Of a stretch of 64,000 nucleotides of DNA, positions 16,856 to 25,884 are shown piece after piece. The position numbers and the translations under genes are program-made. The notes under the pieces were generated by a model. It worked only from the letters and a program-made list of their open reading frames with translations, made no database searches and was not told the DNA's origin. How positions within the stretch are numbered: the stretch's first letter is position 1; each line of letters begins with the position of its first letter. Source of the DNA: Streptomyces akebiae (GTDB lineage: Bacteria > Actinomycetota > Actinomycetes > Streptomycetales > Streptomycetaceae); assembly GCF_019599145.1 (NCBI RefSeq), contig NZ_CP080647.1, forward strand, positions 2,046,001-2,110,000, written 5' to 3'.

Positions 16856-19003
16856 GTGACGACCCCTACCGCAGTCGAAAGACTCATCCATCTCCAGGCA
16901 GCAGGCGTGAGCCTGGTGCTCGACCTGAGAGGCACCGGCCTGCCCACCGTGCTCCACTGGGGCGCCGATCTCGGCAACCTCACCCAGGACGAGCTCTCGC
17001 AACTGGCCGATGCCGCCACCATGCCGAACATGCCAGGGTTCGACGATGTCGTACCGCGGGTCGCGCTGCTGCCCGAGCACGGCACCGGATGGCCCGGACA
17101 GCCCGGCCTCACCGGGCACCGCCAGGGCGCCGACTGGTCACCCCTGTTCACCCTCGACTCGGTGGAGGCCGACGGCCTCTCGGTACGGATCCGGGCCGCC
17201 GACCGCACCGCCCAGCTCGGTCTCGTCCTGGAAGCCGGGCTCACCCCTGCCGGGCTGGTGCGAATGCGGGCCGCCGTACGCAACGACGACACGGTACGGC
17301 CGTACACGCTCGACGGATTGATGCTCGCGCTGCCGGTGCCCGACTCCGCCACCGAACTGCTCGACCTCACTGGCCGCTGGTGCCGCGAACGCTCCCCGCA
17401 GCGCCACCCGTTCAACGCGGGCACCTGGCTGCGCGAGACCCGCAGCGGGCGCACCGGCCCCGACGCCGCCCTGGTCCTGACGGCCGGCACGCCGGGCTTC
17501 GGCTTCGGCCACGGTGAGGTGTGGGGCCTGCACATCGCCTGGAGCGGCAACCACCGGATCCTGGCCGAGCGGCTGCCCGCCGGCCGCCCGGCCCTCGCCG
17601 CCGGTGAGCTGCTGCTTCCGGGCGAGGTGGTTCTCGGCCCCGGCGAGGAGTACACCGGGCCGTGGCTCTACGGCTCCCACAGCGCAAAGGGCCTGGACGG
17701 ACTGTCCGCGCGCTTCCACGACCACCTGCGCGCCCGGCCCGGCCACCCGCACCGGCCCCGACCGGTGGTGCTCAACACCTGGGAAGCCGTCTACTTCGAC
17801 CATAATCTCGACAAGCTCACCCACCTCGCCGACCTCGGCGCGCAGGTCGGCGTGGAACGCTTCGTCCTGGACGACGGCTGGTTCCGCCACCGCCGCGACG
17901 ACCGGGCCGGGCTCGGCGACTGGTACGTCGACGAGACCGTCTGGCCCAATGGCCTGGGCCCGCTCATCGACCATGTCCGCGCGCTCGGGATGGAGTTCGG
18001 CCTGTGGGTCGAACCGGAGATGGTCAACCCCGACTCCGACCTGGCCCGCGCCCACCCCGAATGGATCCTGGCCACCGGCGGCCGTACCCCCGCCGACCGC
18101 CGCTTCCAGCAGGTCCTGGACCTCACCCACCCCGAGGCGTACGCGTACATCCTTGAGCGGCTCGACGCCCTGCTCACCGAGTACGACATCGCCTACCTCA
18201 AGTGGGACCACAACCGCGAACTCGTCGACGCCGGCCACTCACCGGGCGGTGAACCCGCCGTCCACGCCCAGACCCTCGCCCTCTACGCCCTGCTCGACGA
18301 ACTGCGCGCACGCCACCCGGGCCTGGAGATCGAATCCTGCTCCAGCGGCGGCGGACGCGTCGACCTCGCCGTCCTCGAACACACCGACCGCATCTGGGCC
18401 AGCGACTGCAACGACGCCCTGGAACGCCAGTCGATCAACCGCTGGACCGGTCTGCTCCTGCCGCCCGAACTCGTCGGCTCCCACATCGGCACCGCCCGCT
18501 CCCACACCACCGGCCGCACCCACGACCTCGCCTTCCGGGCCGGCACCGCGCTCTTCGGCCACCTCGGCATCGAATGGGACCTCACCCGCGCCAGCGAGAG
18601 CGAACGCGCCGAACTCACCCGCTGGGTCTCCCTCCACAAGCAGCTCCGCGACCTGCTGCACACCGGCCGCGTCGTCCGTATCGACCATGCCGACCCGGCC
18701 CTGTGGGCCCACGGCGTCATCTCGAACGACCGGACCGAAGCCGTCTTCGCCCTCGCCTCCGTGGCCACCCCCGTCGCCGCCCACTCCGGCACGCTACGGC
18801 TGCCCGGCCTCGACCCGAACACCACCTACCGCGTGCGCCCGCTGCCCCCGGCCGACCACGCCCCCGGCATGGAACGCGGAACCCCCGCCTGGTGCACCAA
18901 GGACGGCATCACCCTGTCCGGCAACGTCCTCGAACACGTCGGCATCCAGATCCCCACCCTCCACCCCGAACAGCTCATCCTGCTCCACCTCACAAGCCGC
19001 TGA
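16856..19003 (+). CDS. Alpha-galactosidase (GH36)
   Basis: Glycoside hydrolase family 36 enzyme, 715 residues, releasing terminal alpha-galactose from oligosaccharides such as raffinose and from galactomannan side chains. The GTG at 16856 is preferred because GAAAGAGAG lies 7 nt before it; ATG at 16835 is an alternative adding seven residues. After an N-terminal beta-domain come NTWEAVYFDHN, LDDGWF, YLKWDHNR (nucleophile Asp about 451), ESCSSGGGR and WASDCNDALERQ (acid/base Asp about 517), the standard GH36 signature set. No signal peptide is visible, so it probably acts inside the cell on imported sugars. It stands alone with its own terminator. Confidence 0.93.
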   Translation: MTTPTAVERLIHLQAAGVSLVLDLRGTGLPTVLHWGADLGNLTQDELSQLADAATMPNMPGFDDVVPRVALLPEHGTGWPGQPGLTGHRQGADWSPLFTLDSVEADGLSVRIRAADRTAQLGLVLEAGLTPAGLVRMRAAVRNDDTVRPYTLDGLMLALPVPDSATELLDLTGRWCRERSPQRHPFNAGTWLRETRSGRTGPDAALVLTAGTPGFGFGHGEVWGLHIAWSGNHRILAERLPAGRPALAAGELLLPGEVVLGPGEEYTGPWLYGSHSAKGLDGLSARFHDHLRARPGHPHRPRPVVLNTWEAVYFDHNLDKLTHLADLGAQVGVERFVLDDGWFRHRRDDRAGLGDWYVDETVWPNGLGPLIDHVRALGMEFGLWVEPEMVNPDSDLARAHPEWILATGGRTPADRRFQQVLDLTHPEAYAYILERLDALLTEYDIAYLKWDHNRELVDAGHSPGGEPAVHAQTLALYALLDELRARHPGLEIESCSSGGGRVDLAVLEHTDRIWASDCNDALERQSINRWTGLLLPPELVGSHIGTARSHTTGRTHDLAFRAGTALFGHLGIEWDLTRASESERAELTRWVSLHKQLRDLLHTGRVVRIDHADPALWAHGVISNDRTEAVFALASVATPVAAHSGTLRLPGLDPNTTYRVRPLPPADHAPGMERGTPAWCTKDGITLSGNVLEHVGIQIPTLHPEQLILLHLTSR

Positions 19004-19105
19004 GCCGCCGCCACCGGCTCGAAGCAACGGGGCTGCCCGCCGGTGAGTAGCTCAGCCGGAATCACTCCAGGGGCGAAGTACAACTCGAACTGCACCGAAT
19101 GAGGG

Positions 19106-19140
19106 GAAGGGTCCCGGCCGCTGCGCGGCCGGGACCCTTC
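19106..19140. terminator. Terminator after alpha-galactosidase
   Basis: Perfect 15-bp stem (19106-19120 with 19126-19140) around a CTGCG loop, 102 nt past the stop. This is a strong GC-rich hairpin. Confidence 0.8.
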
Positions 19141-19370
19141 TGGCACTGGCATTAGCCTCATCTGGGAGGGCCTGGAGATGATCGTTTGCTCCCGGCCTCG
19201 CCCTCACCGTCTGCACCGACGGGCTCACCTCATCCGAGGAAAGACTGCGCCTGCTGTCCTCCTGGGCCGCACCCCCGGAAGCGCCCTCAGCCGGCTGACG
19301 CCTGCCCCTGGGCTAGCGCCCGGGGCTCGATGCGGACAGAGCAACCACTACTCGTCACGACGTCTTCGAT

Positions 19371-19545
19371 TTCTGTCTGCCCGCAGTCCGCGCAGGAGCA
19401 CATCGCACTGTTCCGCGAGTATCTGTCAGCTCACTTCGACATCCCTGGTCACGATCCTCAAGCCATGGAAGGTTCCGGGAAAGAAGTACAGCTCGGTCGG
19501 TACACCTGCCCGGATCAGCCCCGCGCCGAAGGCATGACCATCGCC
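19371..19545 (-). pseudogene. Decayed duplicate of the 3' end of the HSL-type hydrolase gene
   Basis: This segment aligns with 20257-20400, the 3' end of the hydrolase gene. Shared pieces include GAACTGCTCCGCGAG-like, GGAACGTTCCGGGGAAGAAG-like and CTCGGTCGG motifs, at roughly 75% identity by eye. It has no open frame of its own. It is a copied, decayed fragment in the same orientation as the intact gene, about 860 nt away. Confidence 0.55.
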
Positions 19546-19647
19546 AAGCTGTCGCTGCCGGTCTGCCGCAGAGCATCGGCACGGATCACGAAGGCGCGAA
19601 TCCTCGCCCGCTGCAGTCGGAGGACGTTGCCGGGTGGAGGTTTCCTG

Positions 19648-20109
19648 CTACTTGGACACCGTCTCGGGCAGGGCATCCGAGCCGAGCGCGGCCGGGTCAC
19701 CCTGCATGACAAGCGGCGCAATGTCACGCCGCACGATGCGCCAGCCGTCGGCACGGCGCTCCCACTGGTCGATCCACACGCCGGCGGTGTCGAAGTACAG
19801 GTGACCGCGCTCCCCGGCCCCCTGGTGACGTGCCAGTCCGTACACCTCCGTCCGGGCCGTGTCACCGTCGGCCTCGACGAGCGGGCTTCCGAGGAGATGC
19901 ATGGTCGGTCCGCAGTTGGCCAGGAAGCCGCTGAGATTTTCCCGCAGCTCCTTGGTGCCGGCGCGTTCTCCCAGGCCGTAGTTGAAGGTGAGGTCCTCGG
20001 CGAACACGGTGTCGAGGGAGTCCCAGTCGCGCTTGTCCAGGATCCGCGTCAGGCGGGAGAGCGTCTGGGTGATCTCTCGCTCGTCCAGGAGGGTCTGGAG
20101 GTCGGTCAT
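19648..20109 (-). CDS. SnoaL/NTF2-like family protein
   Basis: Small NTF2-fold protein of 153 residues (nuclear transport factor 2 family protein). ATG at 20109 has AAGGAAA upstream on the minus strand. Motifs are LLDEREITQTLSRLTRILDKRDWDSLDTVFAED at the N-terminus (a SnoaL_4-like helix pair) and RADGWRIVRRDIAPLVMQG near the end. Members are enzymes (hydratases, cyclases, dehydrases) or binding proteins, and function cannot be fixed from sequence. It lies just downstream of the alpha/beta hydrolase on the same strand, so the two may be cotranscribed and act on one substrate. Confidence 0.8.
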   Translation of the reverse strand: MTDLQTLLDEREITQTLSRLTRILDKRDWDSLDTVFAEDLTFNYGLGERAGTKELRENLSGFLANCGPTMHLLGSPLVEADGDTARTEVYGLARHQGAGERGHLYFDTAGVWIDQWERRADGWRIVRRDIAPLVMQGDPAALGSDALPETVSK

Positions 20110-20230
20110 GATCGTTTTCCTTGTCTCTTGGTGTCTCTGGGTGTGCTGAGCCGGTCCGCCAGGGGTCCGCAAATGCCGGACATTCGGGCACTTCAGGCCC
20201 TTGACCTGCGGCTTCACGGAGTGCTGGGGC

Positions 20231-21202
20231 TCACTGCGCCACCGGCCCGTGCCCTGCTCCGAGTCCGCGCCGGAGCGCGTCGAACTGCTCCGCGAGCATT
20301 CGCCGGCTCACCTCGGCGTCCGGGACCAGGGTCATCGAGCCGTGGAACGTTCCGGGGAAGAAGTGCAACTCGGTCGGGACGCCTGCCTGGATCAGCCGGT
20401 GGGCGTAGTTCAGTCCTTCGTCGCGCAGCGGGTCGAACTCGCTGACGGAGACATAGGCGGGCGGCAGGCCGGAGAGATCCTCGGCGCGGGCCGGGGCCGC
20501 GTACGCCGAGACGCCGTCGCCGCCGCGGATGCCCTGGCCACCGAGGTAGTAGTCCCAGCTGAGCTCCGCATTGGGCCGGTGCCACACCGGGGTATCGATG
20601 AATGCGCGCATCGAAGGGGTCTCCAGGCGGTCGTCCAGGTCCGGGACGGCCAGGAACTGGAAGCGCAGCGCCGGGCCGCCGCGGTCACGGGCCAGCAGCG
20701 TGACGGCCGCGGTCAGGCCGGCGCCGGCGCTCTCCCCCGCGGCACCCAGCCGGTCCCGGTCGATGCCCAGCTCGGTGGCATGGTCCGCGGTCCAGGTCAG
20801 GGCGGCGTAGCAGTCCTCCAGTCCGGCCGGGAAGGGATGTTCCGGCGCCAACCGGTAGTCCACCGCGACAACCACCGCGCCCACCTCGGCCGCGATACGG
20901 GTCGCATCCGCATGAGACACGTCGATGCTTCCGGCCACGAACCCACCCCCGTGGATGTAGAGCAGCCCTGGCAGGTCGCCGTCGCGGCCTTCCGGTGTGT
21001 AGATCCGCACCGGCACCGCCGGCCCGTCCTGCTCACCGGCCACGGTGGTGTCGGTGATCTGGACCGGGACGGACGGTTCGTAGGCGGGAAGCTGCGCCAC
21101 CATCTCCGCCTCTCTCCGCCGGGCCCCCTCGAGGTCCGTGAAGGGGAACTCCGGCAGCATGGCCACCCACGGGGCGATCTCCGGGTCGAATGCGTACGGC
21201 AT
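20231..21202 (-). CDS. HSL-family alpha/beta hydrolase (esterase/lipase)
   Basis: Hormone-sensitive-lipase family esterase, 323 residues. ATG at 21202 has GAGGTG upstream. The oxyanion-hole HGGG (84-87) is followed by DYRLAPEHPFPAGLED, nucleophile Ser158 in GESAG, an Asp in SEFDPLRDEG and a His in GTFHGS, giving a complete catalytic triad. It is cytoplasmic by absence of a signal peptide. It reads divergently from a PucR-type regulator with 132 nt between the starts, and is probably controlled by it. Part of its 3' end is duplicated as a ghost at 19371-19545. Confidence 0.9.
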   Translation of the reverse strand: MPYAFDPEIAPWVAMLPEFPFTDLEGARRREAEMVAQLPAYEPSVPVQITDTTVAGEQDGPAVPVRIYTPEGRDGDLPGLLYIHGGGFVAGSIDVSHADATRIAAEVGAVVVAVDYRLAPEHPFPAGLEDCYAALTWTADHATELGIDRDRLGAAGESAGAGLTAAVTLLARDRGGPALRFQFLAVPDLDDRLETPSMRAFIDTPVWHRPNAELSWDYYLGGQGIRGGDGVSAYAAPARAEDLSGLPPAYVSVSEFDPLRDEGLNYAHRLIQAGVPTELHFFPGTFHGSMTLVPDAEVSRRMLAEQFDALRRGLGAGHGPVAQ

Positions 21203-21334
21203 GTGGCACCTCACGGCGTTGACTGGGCTTGTGCATTCCAGCCTGCGCGGATCACCGGGGTTTTCCCTACCGCCGCCTGGCGCGGATCGGGCTTGAGGAT
21301 TCCGACAGGTGGCGGATGGCGTAGCGTTTCGGTC
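21203..21334. promoter_or_regulatory. Divergent promoter region, hydrolase and PucR-type regulator
   Basis: A 132-nt shared upstream region between divergent genes. The regulator probably binds here. No clear palindrome was assigned. Confidence 0.4.
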
Positions 21335-22411
21335 ATGAAGGGACTGCTGTTGCGGCTGTCCGCGCTGGACGCCGACGCGGAGAACGCAGTCCGGGTGATC
21401 GGCTTCTTCGACCAGCTGATCTCGAGCCGGGCGAGCCTGAGCACCCTGGTGAAGGAGACCGCGAAGCTCGCCGAGTGCCCGGCCGGCGCCATGGACTCCA
21501 TGCTGGGCGTCTGTCTGCGGGCCGACCCCGCTGGCGGGCAGGTCACCGCAGGCGACGCGCCGCCGACCGCCGCGAGTCGCCCGCTTGCGCCCAGCGGACA
21601 GGTGTGGCTGGAACGCGCGGGCACGCCGCTGCCCCTGGATGAACTCGTGCTGGAGCGGTTCGCGATCGCCGCCGCCCCGCTCCTGGACCACAGCCGCGGC
21701 CCGATGCCCGAACTGGGCGACACAGCCCTGGTGGAACTCGTGCTGTCGGCGGCCGCGGGGGAGGCCGAGCGCTCCCGAGCCGTACGCCTGCTGCACTTCG
21801 AGCCGACCACCCGGCTGCGGGTGCTCGCCGTGGCCGCCGAGCCCGCCCGCGTCAAGGCCCTTGTGGCCGCACTGCGTGAGATCAGCCCCGGTGTCCACTG
21901 CGCATCACTGGGCCCGGTGCACGCCGTCCTGACGCCCGAGGCTCCCCCGGCTCTGCCCGACTCGGCGCCCCGTGACATCAGGATCGGCGTCGGCCCCGCG
22001 CTGCCCGTCATCCAGGCTGCCGACTCCTGGCAGCAAGCCCGCACCGCGCTCCGCTTCACCGCCCTCACCGCGCCCTACCCCGCGGTCTTTTACGCGGACG
22101 AACTCGGCGCGATGGCCGCGCTCGCCGCCCGCATGAGGACCGAGGACATCGCCCAGGTGGCCGATGTCACCGCGCTGGACCGACTCGCCTCCGAGCCGCA
22201 CGGCGCGGACACCCTCGCCGCACTCACCGCCTTCTGCAGCACCGGCTCGGCCCGCAAGGCCGCCGCCGCGGTCTACCGGCACCACAGCACGGTCGCTGCC
22301 CGGCTCGCCCACGCCGAGTCCCGGCTCGGCTTCGCCTTCGCCACCCCCGCCGGCCGACTGCGGCTCGAACTCGCCATCGTCCTGCGGCACCTGCGCGACA
22401 GCACCGAATAG
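21335..22411 (+). CDS. PucR/CdaR-type transcriptional regulator
   Basis: Regulator of 358 residues starting at ATG 21335. The middle part (from DTALVELVLSAAAGEAERSRA) resembles the GGDEF-like CdaR region. The C-terminus shows the PucR-type HTH: ALTAFCSTGSARKAAAAVYRHHSTVAARL, followed by LGFAFATPAGRLRLELAIVLRHL. This matches the HTH_30 pattern seen in PucR/CdaR proteins. By position it probably senses a substrate of, and regulates, the divergent hydrolase/NTF2-like pair. A strong terminator follows. Confidence 0.82.
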   Translation: MKGLLLRLSALDADAENAVRVIGFFDQLISSRASLSTLVKETAKLAECPAGAMDSMLGVCLRADPAGGQVTAGDAPPTAASRPLAPSGQVWLERAGTPLPLDELVLERFAIAAAPLLDHSRGPMPELGDTALVELVLSAAAGEAERSRAVRLLHFEPTTRLRVLAVAAEPARVKALVAALREISPGVHCASLGPVHAVLTPEAPPALPDSAPRDIRIGVGPALPVIQAADSWQQARTALRFTALTAPYPAVFYADELGAMAALAARMRTEDIAQVADVTALDRLASEPHGADTLAALTAFCSTGSARKAAAAVYRHHSTVAARLAHAESRLGFAFATPAGRLRLELAIVLRHLRDSTE

Positions 22412-22469
22412 CACTCCGGCTTCGGGCCTACGGAGCAGCCATGAGCGCAAAGCGCGTGATCTTGAACGC

Positions 22470-22504
22470 GAAGCGGGCCCCGGCGTAATGCCGGGGCCCG
22501 CTTC
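22470..22504. terminator. Terminator after PucR-type regulator
   Basis: Perfect 15-bp stem (22470-22484 with 22490-22504) and GTAAT loop, 58 nt after the stop. Confidence 0.8.
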
Positions 22505-22519
22505 ACGCTGGTGGACGTT

Positions 22520-22995
22520 TACTGTCATTGCAGCGGTCGCAGCCGCAGGCGACCGCCTCGGTGTCGGCCGACGGGACAGCTGCGGCTGCCGGGGCCGCGC
22601 AGCAGCCCTTGCCCTGCCAGACGTCGCGACCTTCCTCGACCGCGATGGCGGCGATGACGAGGGCGGCGACGGGGTCGGCCCAGGACTAGCCGAGGATGGC
22701 GTTGAGGACCAGGACGAGCAGGAGCACGGCGGACAGTTACGTGCGCAGCAGGTCTGCTTGGAGTGGGTGACCGCGGAGGCGGAGCCCAGCTCGCGGCCGA
22801 CGCGGCGCTGGGCGGCGGACCAGGAACGGCATGACCGCCAGCGCCAGGGCGGCGATGACGATGCCGGGGATCGACCGCTCGGCCTCGCCGGTTCCGGTGA
22901 GGGCGCGTACGGCGTCGACGATGAAGTACGCAGCGAGCGCGAGGAACGATACGACGATGCCCCGCAGGGTGCGCAGCTCGCGCCTCGCGTACGGC
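22520..22995 (-). pseudogene. Broken cation diffusion facilitator transporter
   Basis: Minus-strand reading gives RRELRTLRGIVVSFLALAAYF then IPGIVIAALALAVMPFL. After a frame change come QRRVGRELGSASAV, SAVLLLVLVLNAILG, SWADPVAALVIAAIAVEEGR and WQGKGCC, the C-terminal half of a CDF-type metal transporter with a Cys-rich tail. One frameshift and two in-frame stops (after a CCAR and after NAILG) interrupt it, and the N-terminal part is missing. Confidence 0.75.
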
Positions 22996-23044
22996 ATGGT
23001 CGGCCGCAGAGAACTGCCAGACGACGGCCGCGTCACGCGCTCCC

Positions 23045-23830
23045 GGTTCCCGGGGATCTCAGCGGGCCGAGTGACCTGCGACGTTGGACACCAAGCTCAG
23101 GCATGGTCCTCCCAGAACAGTCTTTCGTTCCTGTCCGGGTCGTTGACGATCCGGCACCTGGCGTCGAGCCACATCGTGGCACGGTCGGTCAGGGTGTAGG
23201 CGGGCCATCTCGGCACGCCCGCCGCCGTGGGGCGGCCCGTGTGGGCGATCCGGTCGAGTTCGGCTCCCTGGTACGTGCCGCTCAGCCTGCCGCGCAGTCC
23301 GGCCTCGTCGATCCGGAAGACGTCGGGCGGCCCGAACAGGCTGAAGAACACCGTCTCGTCCCGGCACGTGCCGCACATCAGCGGCTTGTCGGCCGAGAAG
23401 GGCGCGGCGCCGTCGGCGAAGGGGTGCCGCGGGATGACGGTCCCGTCGACGAAGGCGCCGAAGCCGGGGAGCGGGCCGGGGTCGCCCCACGGCGGGGCGC
23501 CGTTCGCGGCCTCCGACTGCTGGATCTCCAGCAGCCTGGCGGCCGGGATGTCATGCAGCCGGGGTATGTCCGCCGTCGTCAGCCCCAGCAGCTCCAGCGT
23601 GCGCCTGGCCCGGGCGGTGGCACCGTCACGGGTCGGGAAGCGCAGGGGCGCGGCGCTCTCGATCGACGCCTTGTGGAACAGCGGCACGGCGGCCGGCATG
23701 GTGTAGACGGCCGCGGTCTTGGCACCGCCGCCGCTCTCGCCCCAGACCATGATGTTGTCGGGGTCGCCGCCGAAGTTCTCGATGTTCTCCCTGGTCCAGC
23801 GCAGCGCGGCGAGAATGTCCAGCATCCCCT
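23045..23830 (-). pseudogene. Inverted, internally deleted copy of the carboxylesterase 3' half
   Basis: From MLDILAALRWTREN to the stop, this copies the esterase gene at 6043-7099 in reverse orientation. Coding identity is near-complete, including the nucleophile motif WGESGGG. About 333 nt of the original (6617-6949, from EIIRTFRASR to WAGF) are replaced by six bases, CGGATC, so the frame continues directly into HTGRPTAAG. Weaker homology continues past the stop to about 23045. The copy lacks the signal peptide, the oxyanion motif and the probable His, so it cannot be an active esterase. The close match implies a recent event. Confidence 0.85.
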
Positions 23831-23975
23831 AATCTCGGGTACTGTCTCGCAGGTCCGCTGGGGCGAGCCGCGCTCGTACTTCGTCGCCGCGCAGGGTGAT
23901 GCGGTGCATGACCCGGCGCGGGTCGCCGTAGTCGCGGTTGGCGTAATGGGCGGTGCCGCGGTTGTCCCCCAGCAT
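23829..23975 (-). pseudogene. C-terminal fragment of a TauD-family dioxygenase
   Basis: The minus strand reads DNRGTAHYANRDYGDPRR then VMHRITLRGDE, ending at TAG 23831-23829. This is the C-terminal signature of alpha-ketoglutarate-dependent TauD-type dioxygenases, with the conserved His and Arg. Upstream sequence is unrelated, so only about 48 residues survive. It abuts the esterase copy directly. Confidence 0.65.
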
Positions 23976-24024
23976 GGTGCGAGAAGGCCCGTCCCGGCGC
24001 GCGGCCGCCGGGGCAGGCGCGGCG

Positions 24025-24495
24025 TTACGCGGCGTCCAGGGCCTTCTGCTGCATCCCGTCGGCGCTCATGCACCCCGATACGTCGTCGTACGCAGCGGTC
24101 CATGTCCAGCCGTCACGCCGGTTGTCCGTGGCGCGGACGACGTCCTGTCCGATGCCGTTGTGGATGTGCGAGATGGTCAAGGACTCCGGGCTGACGCGCA
24201 GGACCTGGTACCAAGTGCCGCGGTAGCGTACGAAGTCTCCGCGCTTGAAGCCGGCCTTCGATCAGACCTTGAAGCGCTTTGCCTCGGCGTCCTTGACGAC
24301 CGTCTCCCAGTGCTCGATCTCCTCGGTCAGCTCCTAGTGCCGGATCTTCAGCTCGGGGTCGTCGGGCTTGCAGGAGTACCCCTTGGCGGACTCGCCACGC
24401 TGCCACACTCGACCACGCGGAGGTCGGCCCGCAGCTTGTCGAGGCGGCGGAGGGTACGGCCGGGGCGCCCCTTGTCGTGACACGTGGCGGGATAT
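24025..24495 (-). pseudogene. DUF3560-like protein, inactivated
   Basis: The C-terminal part of a protein resembling the DUF3560 family, often found on Streptomyces plasmids and integrative elements. It reads RRLDKLRADL, (frame change) WQRGESAKGY, ELTEEIEHWETVVKDAEAK, FKRGDFVRYRGTWYQVLRVSPES and HNGIGQDVVRATDNR, ending near 24025. Two in-frame stops look like simple transitions: TAG at 24336-24334 where Gln (CAG) would fit, and TGA a few codons later where Trp (TGG) would fit. A frameshift occurs near 24415. It is a relic of an integrated plasmid-like element. Confidence 0.55.
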
Positions 24496-24566
24496 GTCGG
24501 TGCCCATGAGGCCGACGTGCTGTGTGGTGATCATCAGCACCGGGCCTGTGTGGGTTGCCGGCGTCC

Positions 24567-25157
24567 TCATCGGCAGTCGTCGGCCGCCTGACGGTCCGTG
24601 CGCAGACGGCTGATGAAGTCGGCCGTGGACCGGTGGCAACGCTCCATGTCCAGCTCGGGATAGGTCAGGGCGGTCTGAAGGAGCCCCTGGATGGTGGACG
24701 CGGCGGTGAGGCCCGTGTCACGGTCACCGATGCAGGATGCCAACAGCTCCCCCAGCTCTTCGTGGAAGCGGTGGAACGTGGGCCGCAGCGCGCTGTCGTG
24801 GGCCGCGGCGGTCACCATTTCCTGCATCGCGATCGTCGCCGCGCGGTGCTCGGTCAGCAGCGCCACCACGAGGTCCGCCGCGAACTGGGCAAACGACTCG
24901 GGAGCGCTCTCGCTCTGCACGCCGACTTTGGCCACCTGGGATGCGACGGTTTGCTGCGCGTGCTCGAACATCGCCGTGCGAAGGTCGTCGATGGACGAGA
25001 AGTGATAGCTCACCGACGCCAGGGACACCTGGGCGCGCGTCGCCACGGCCCGGTGGGTCAGGGCCCCCGCCCCCGCGTCGGCAACAAGTTCGATCGCGGT
25101 GTCTAGCAGCAGGGCGCGTCGTGCCGCACCACGCGCCGTCAGTCGTTCCTCACGCAC
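24567..25157 (-). CDS. TetR-family transcriptional regulator
   Basis: Regulator of 196 residues. GTG at 25157 is chosen because GAGGAG precedes it by about 9 nt and the HTH begins shortly after. The N-terminal TetR HTH reads ALLLDTAIELVADAGAGALTH then RAVATRAQVSLASVSYHFSS. The rest is the all-helical ligand domain. Its neighbours are a decayed DUF3560-like gene downstream and a decayed Old Yellow Enzyme gene upstream, so its original target may have been that enzyme or the quinone-oxidoreductase gene at 25885-26850. It appears intact. Confidence 0.85.
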   Translation of the reverse strand: MREERLTARGAARRALLLDTAIELVADAGAGALTHRAVATRAQVSLASVSYHFSSIDDLRTAMFEHAQQTVASQVAKVGVQSESAPESFAQFAADLVVALLTEHRAATIAMQEMVTAAAHDSALRPTFHRFHEELGELLASCIGDRDTGLTAASTIQGLLQTALTYPELDMERCHRSTADFISRLRTDRQAADDCR

Positions 25158-25284
25158 CCTGTGCTCCTCGCCTCTGCTTCTGCTGGACCAACGTATCGAA
25201 AGCGGGCAAGCCCCATTCGTGCAGCCCCAGGGGTTCGGGCGAGGACCGACAGGGCACAGCATCCACCGTCCGTCCGCGGCAGTG

Positions 25285-25765
25285 ACCTCGCCCCGCGCTC
25301 AGGTTGTCGGTGCAACCATGGGTGTCGCCGTCGTCGACGTTGTCGGGGTCCGGTTCCCTCAGGGGATGCAGTCGCGCAGGGGCTGTGCCGGGTCCGGGCT
25401 GCTGATGAACGGCCGGCCGATGTCTGCGAGGTGATCGTGTCCTCGTCGATCAGGTGCGGGACGGTTTCGAGGGTCTGCCCACCGAGGAGGATCAGGGCCG
25501 TGCCGCCCAGGACGGTCCGTCCCACATCCGGGCGAAGATCTCGTAACCCTTGTTTACGCCGTTCCCCTTTGCCGTCCGTGGAGAAGTGCTGGGTTGGACA
25601 CGGACGTTCGTGGAGCGCGGCGAGAGGCTGATGCCCACCCGGTGAGCCCCGTGTGCTGAACCACCGCGTCCACGACCTCCTGGGTGAAGTGGAGGCGGCC
25701 GTCGACCGAACCAGCTCCGTAGCAGTCCGTGCGACCGTTGACCTGGGCGTCGAAGAACCGTCACC
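25285..25765 (-). pseudogene. Decayed Old Yellow Enzyme (ene-reductase) gene
   Basis: Minus-strand fragments match NADH:flavin oxidoreductases of the OYE family. They are FFDAQVNGRTDCYG then GRLHFTQEVVDAVV (the usual QFLDxxxNxRTDxYGGS block), followed in shifted frames by YEIFARMWDG, ILLGGQTLETVPHLIDED, IGRPFISSPDPAQPL and DGDTHGCTDN (the GRPFIANPDL-type C-terminal block). At least three frameshifts are needed, and the N-terminal third is missing. OYEs reduce electrophilic alkenes, which fits the neighbouring quinone oxidoreductase and TetR regulator. Confidence 0.65.
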
Positions 25766-25835
25766 CCACGACTGCACCTCTCTGCGTGAACCGGGCGCAG
25801 CCGAAGCCCGTCACCGGGCCATCAGGGACATAGGC

Positions 25836-25869
25836 GTCGGCAGTGCACGCGTTCGCGTGCACTGCCGAC
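25836..25869. terminator. Terminator after quinone-oxidoreductase-like gene
   Basis: Perfect 15-bp stem (25836-25850 with 25855-25869) with GTTC loop, 15 nt past the minus-strand stop at 25885. Confidence 0.78.
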
Positions 25870-25884
25870 AGGGGCCCCGACTCC

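Noticed and set aside
22164..24194. A 676-residue plus-strand frame across the pseudogene region
   Set aside because: It is antisense to the CDF and esterase remnants, and the same readings occur antisense to the intact esterase.
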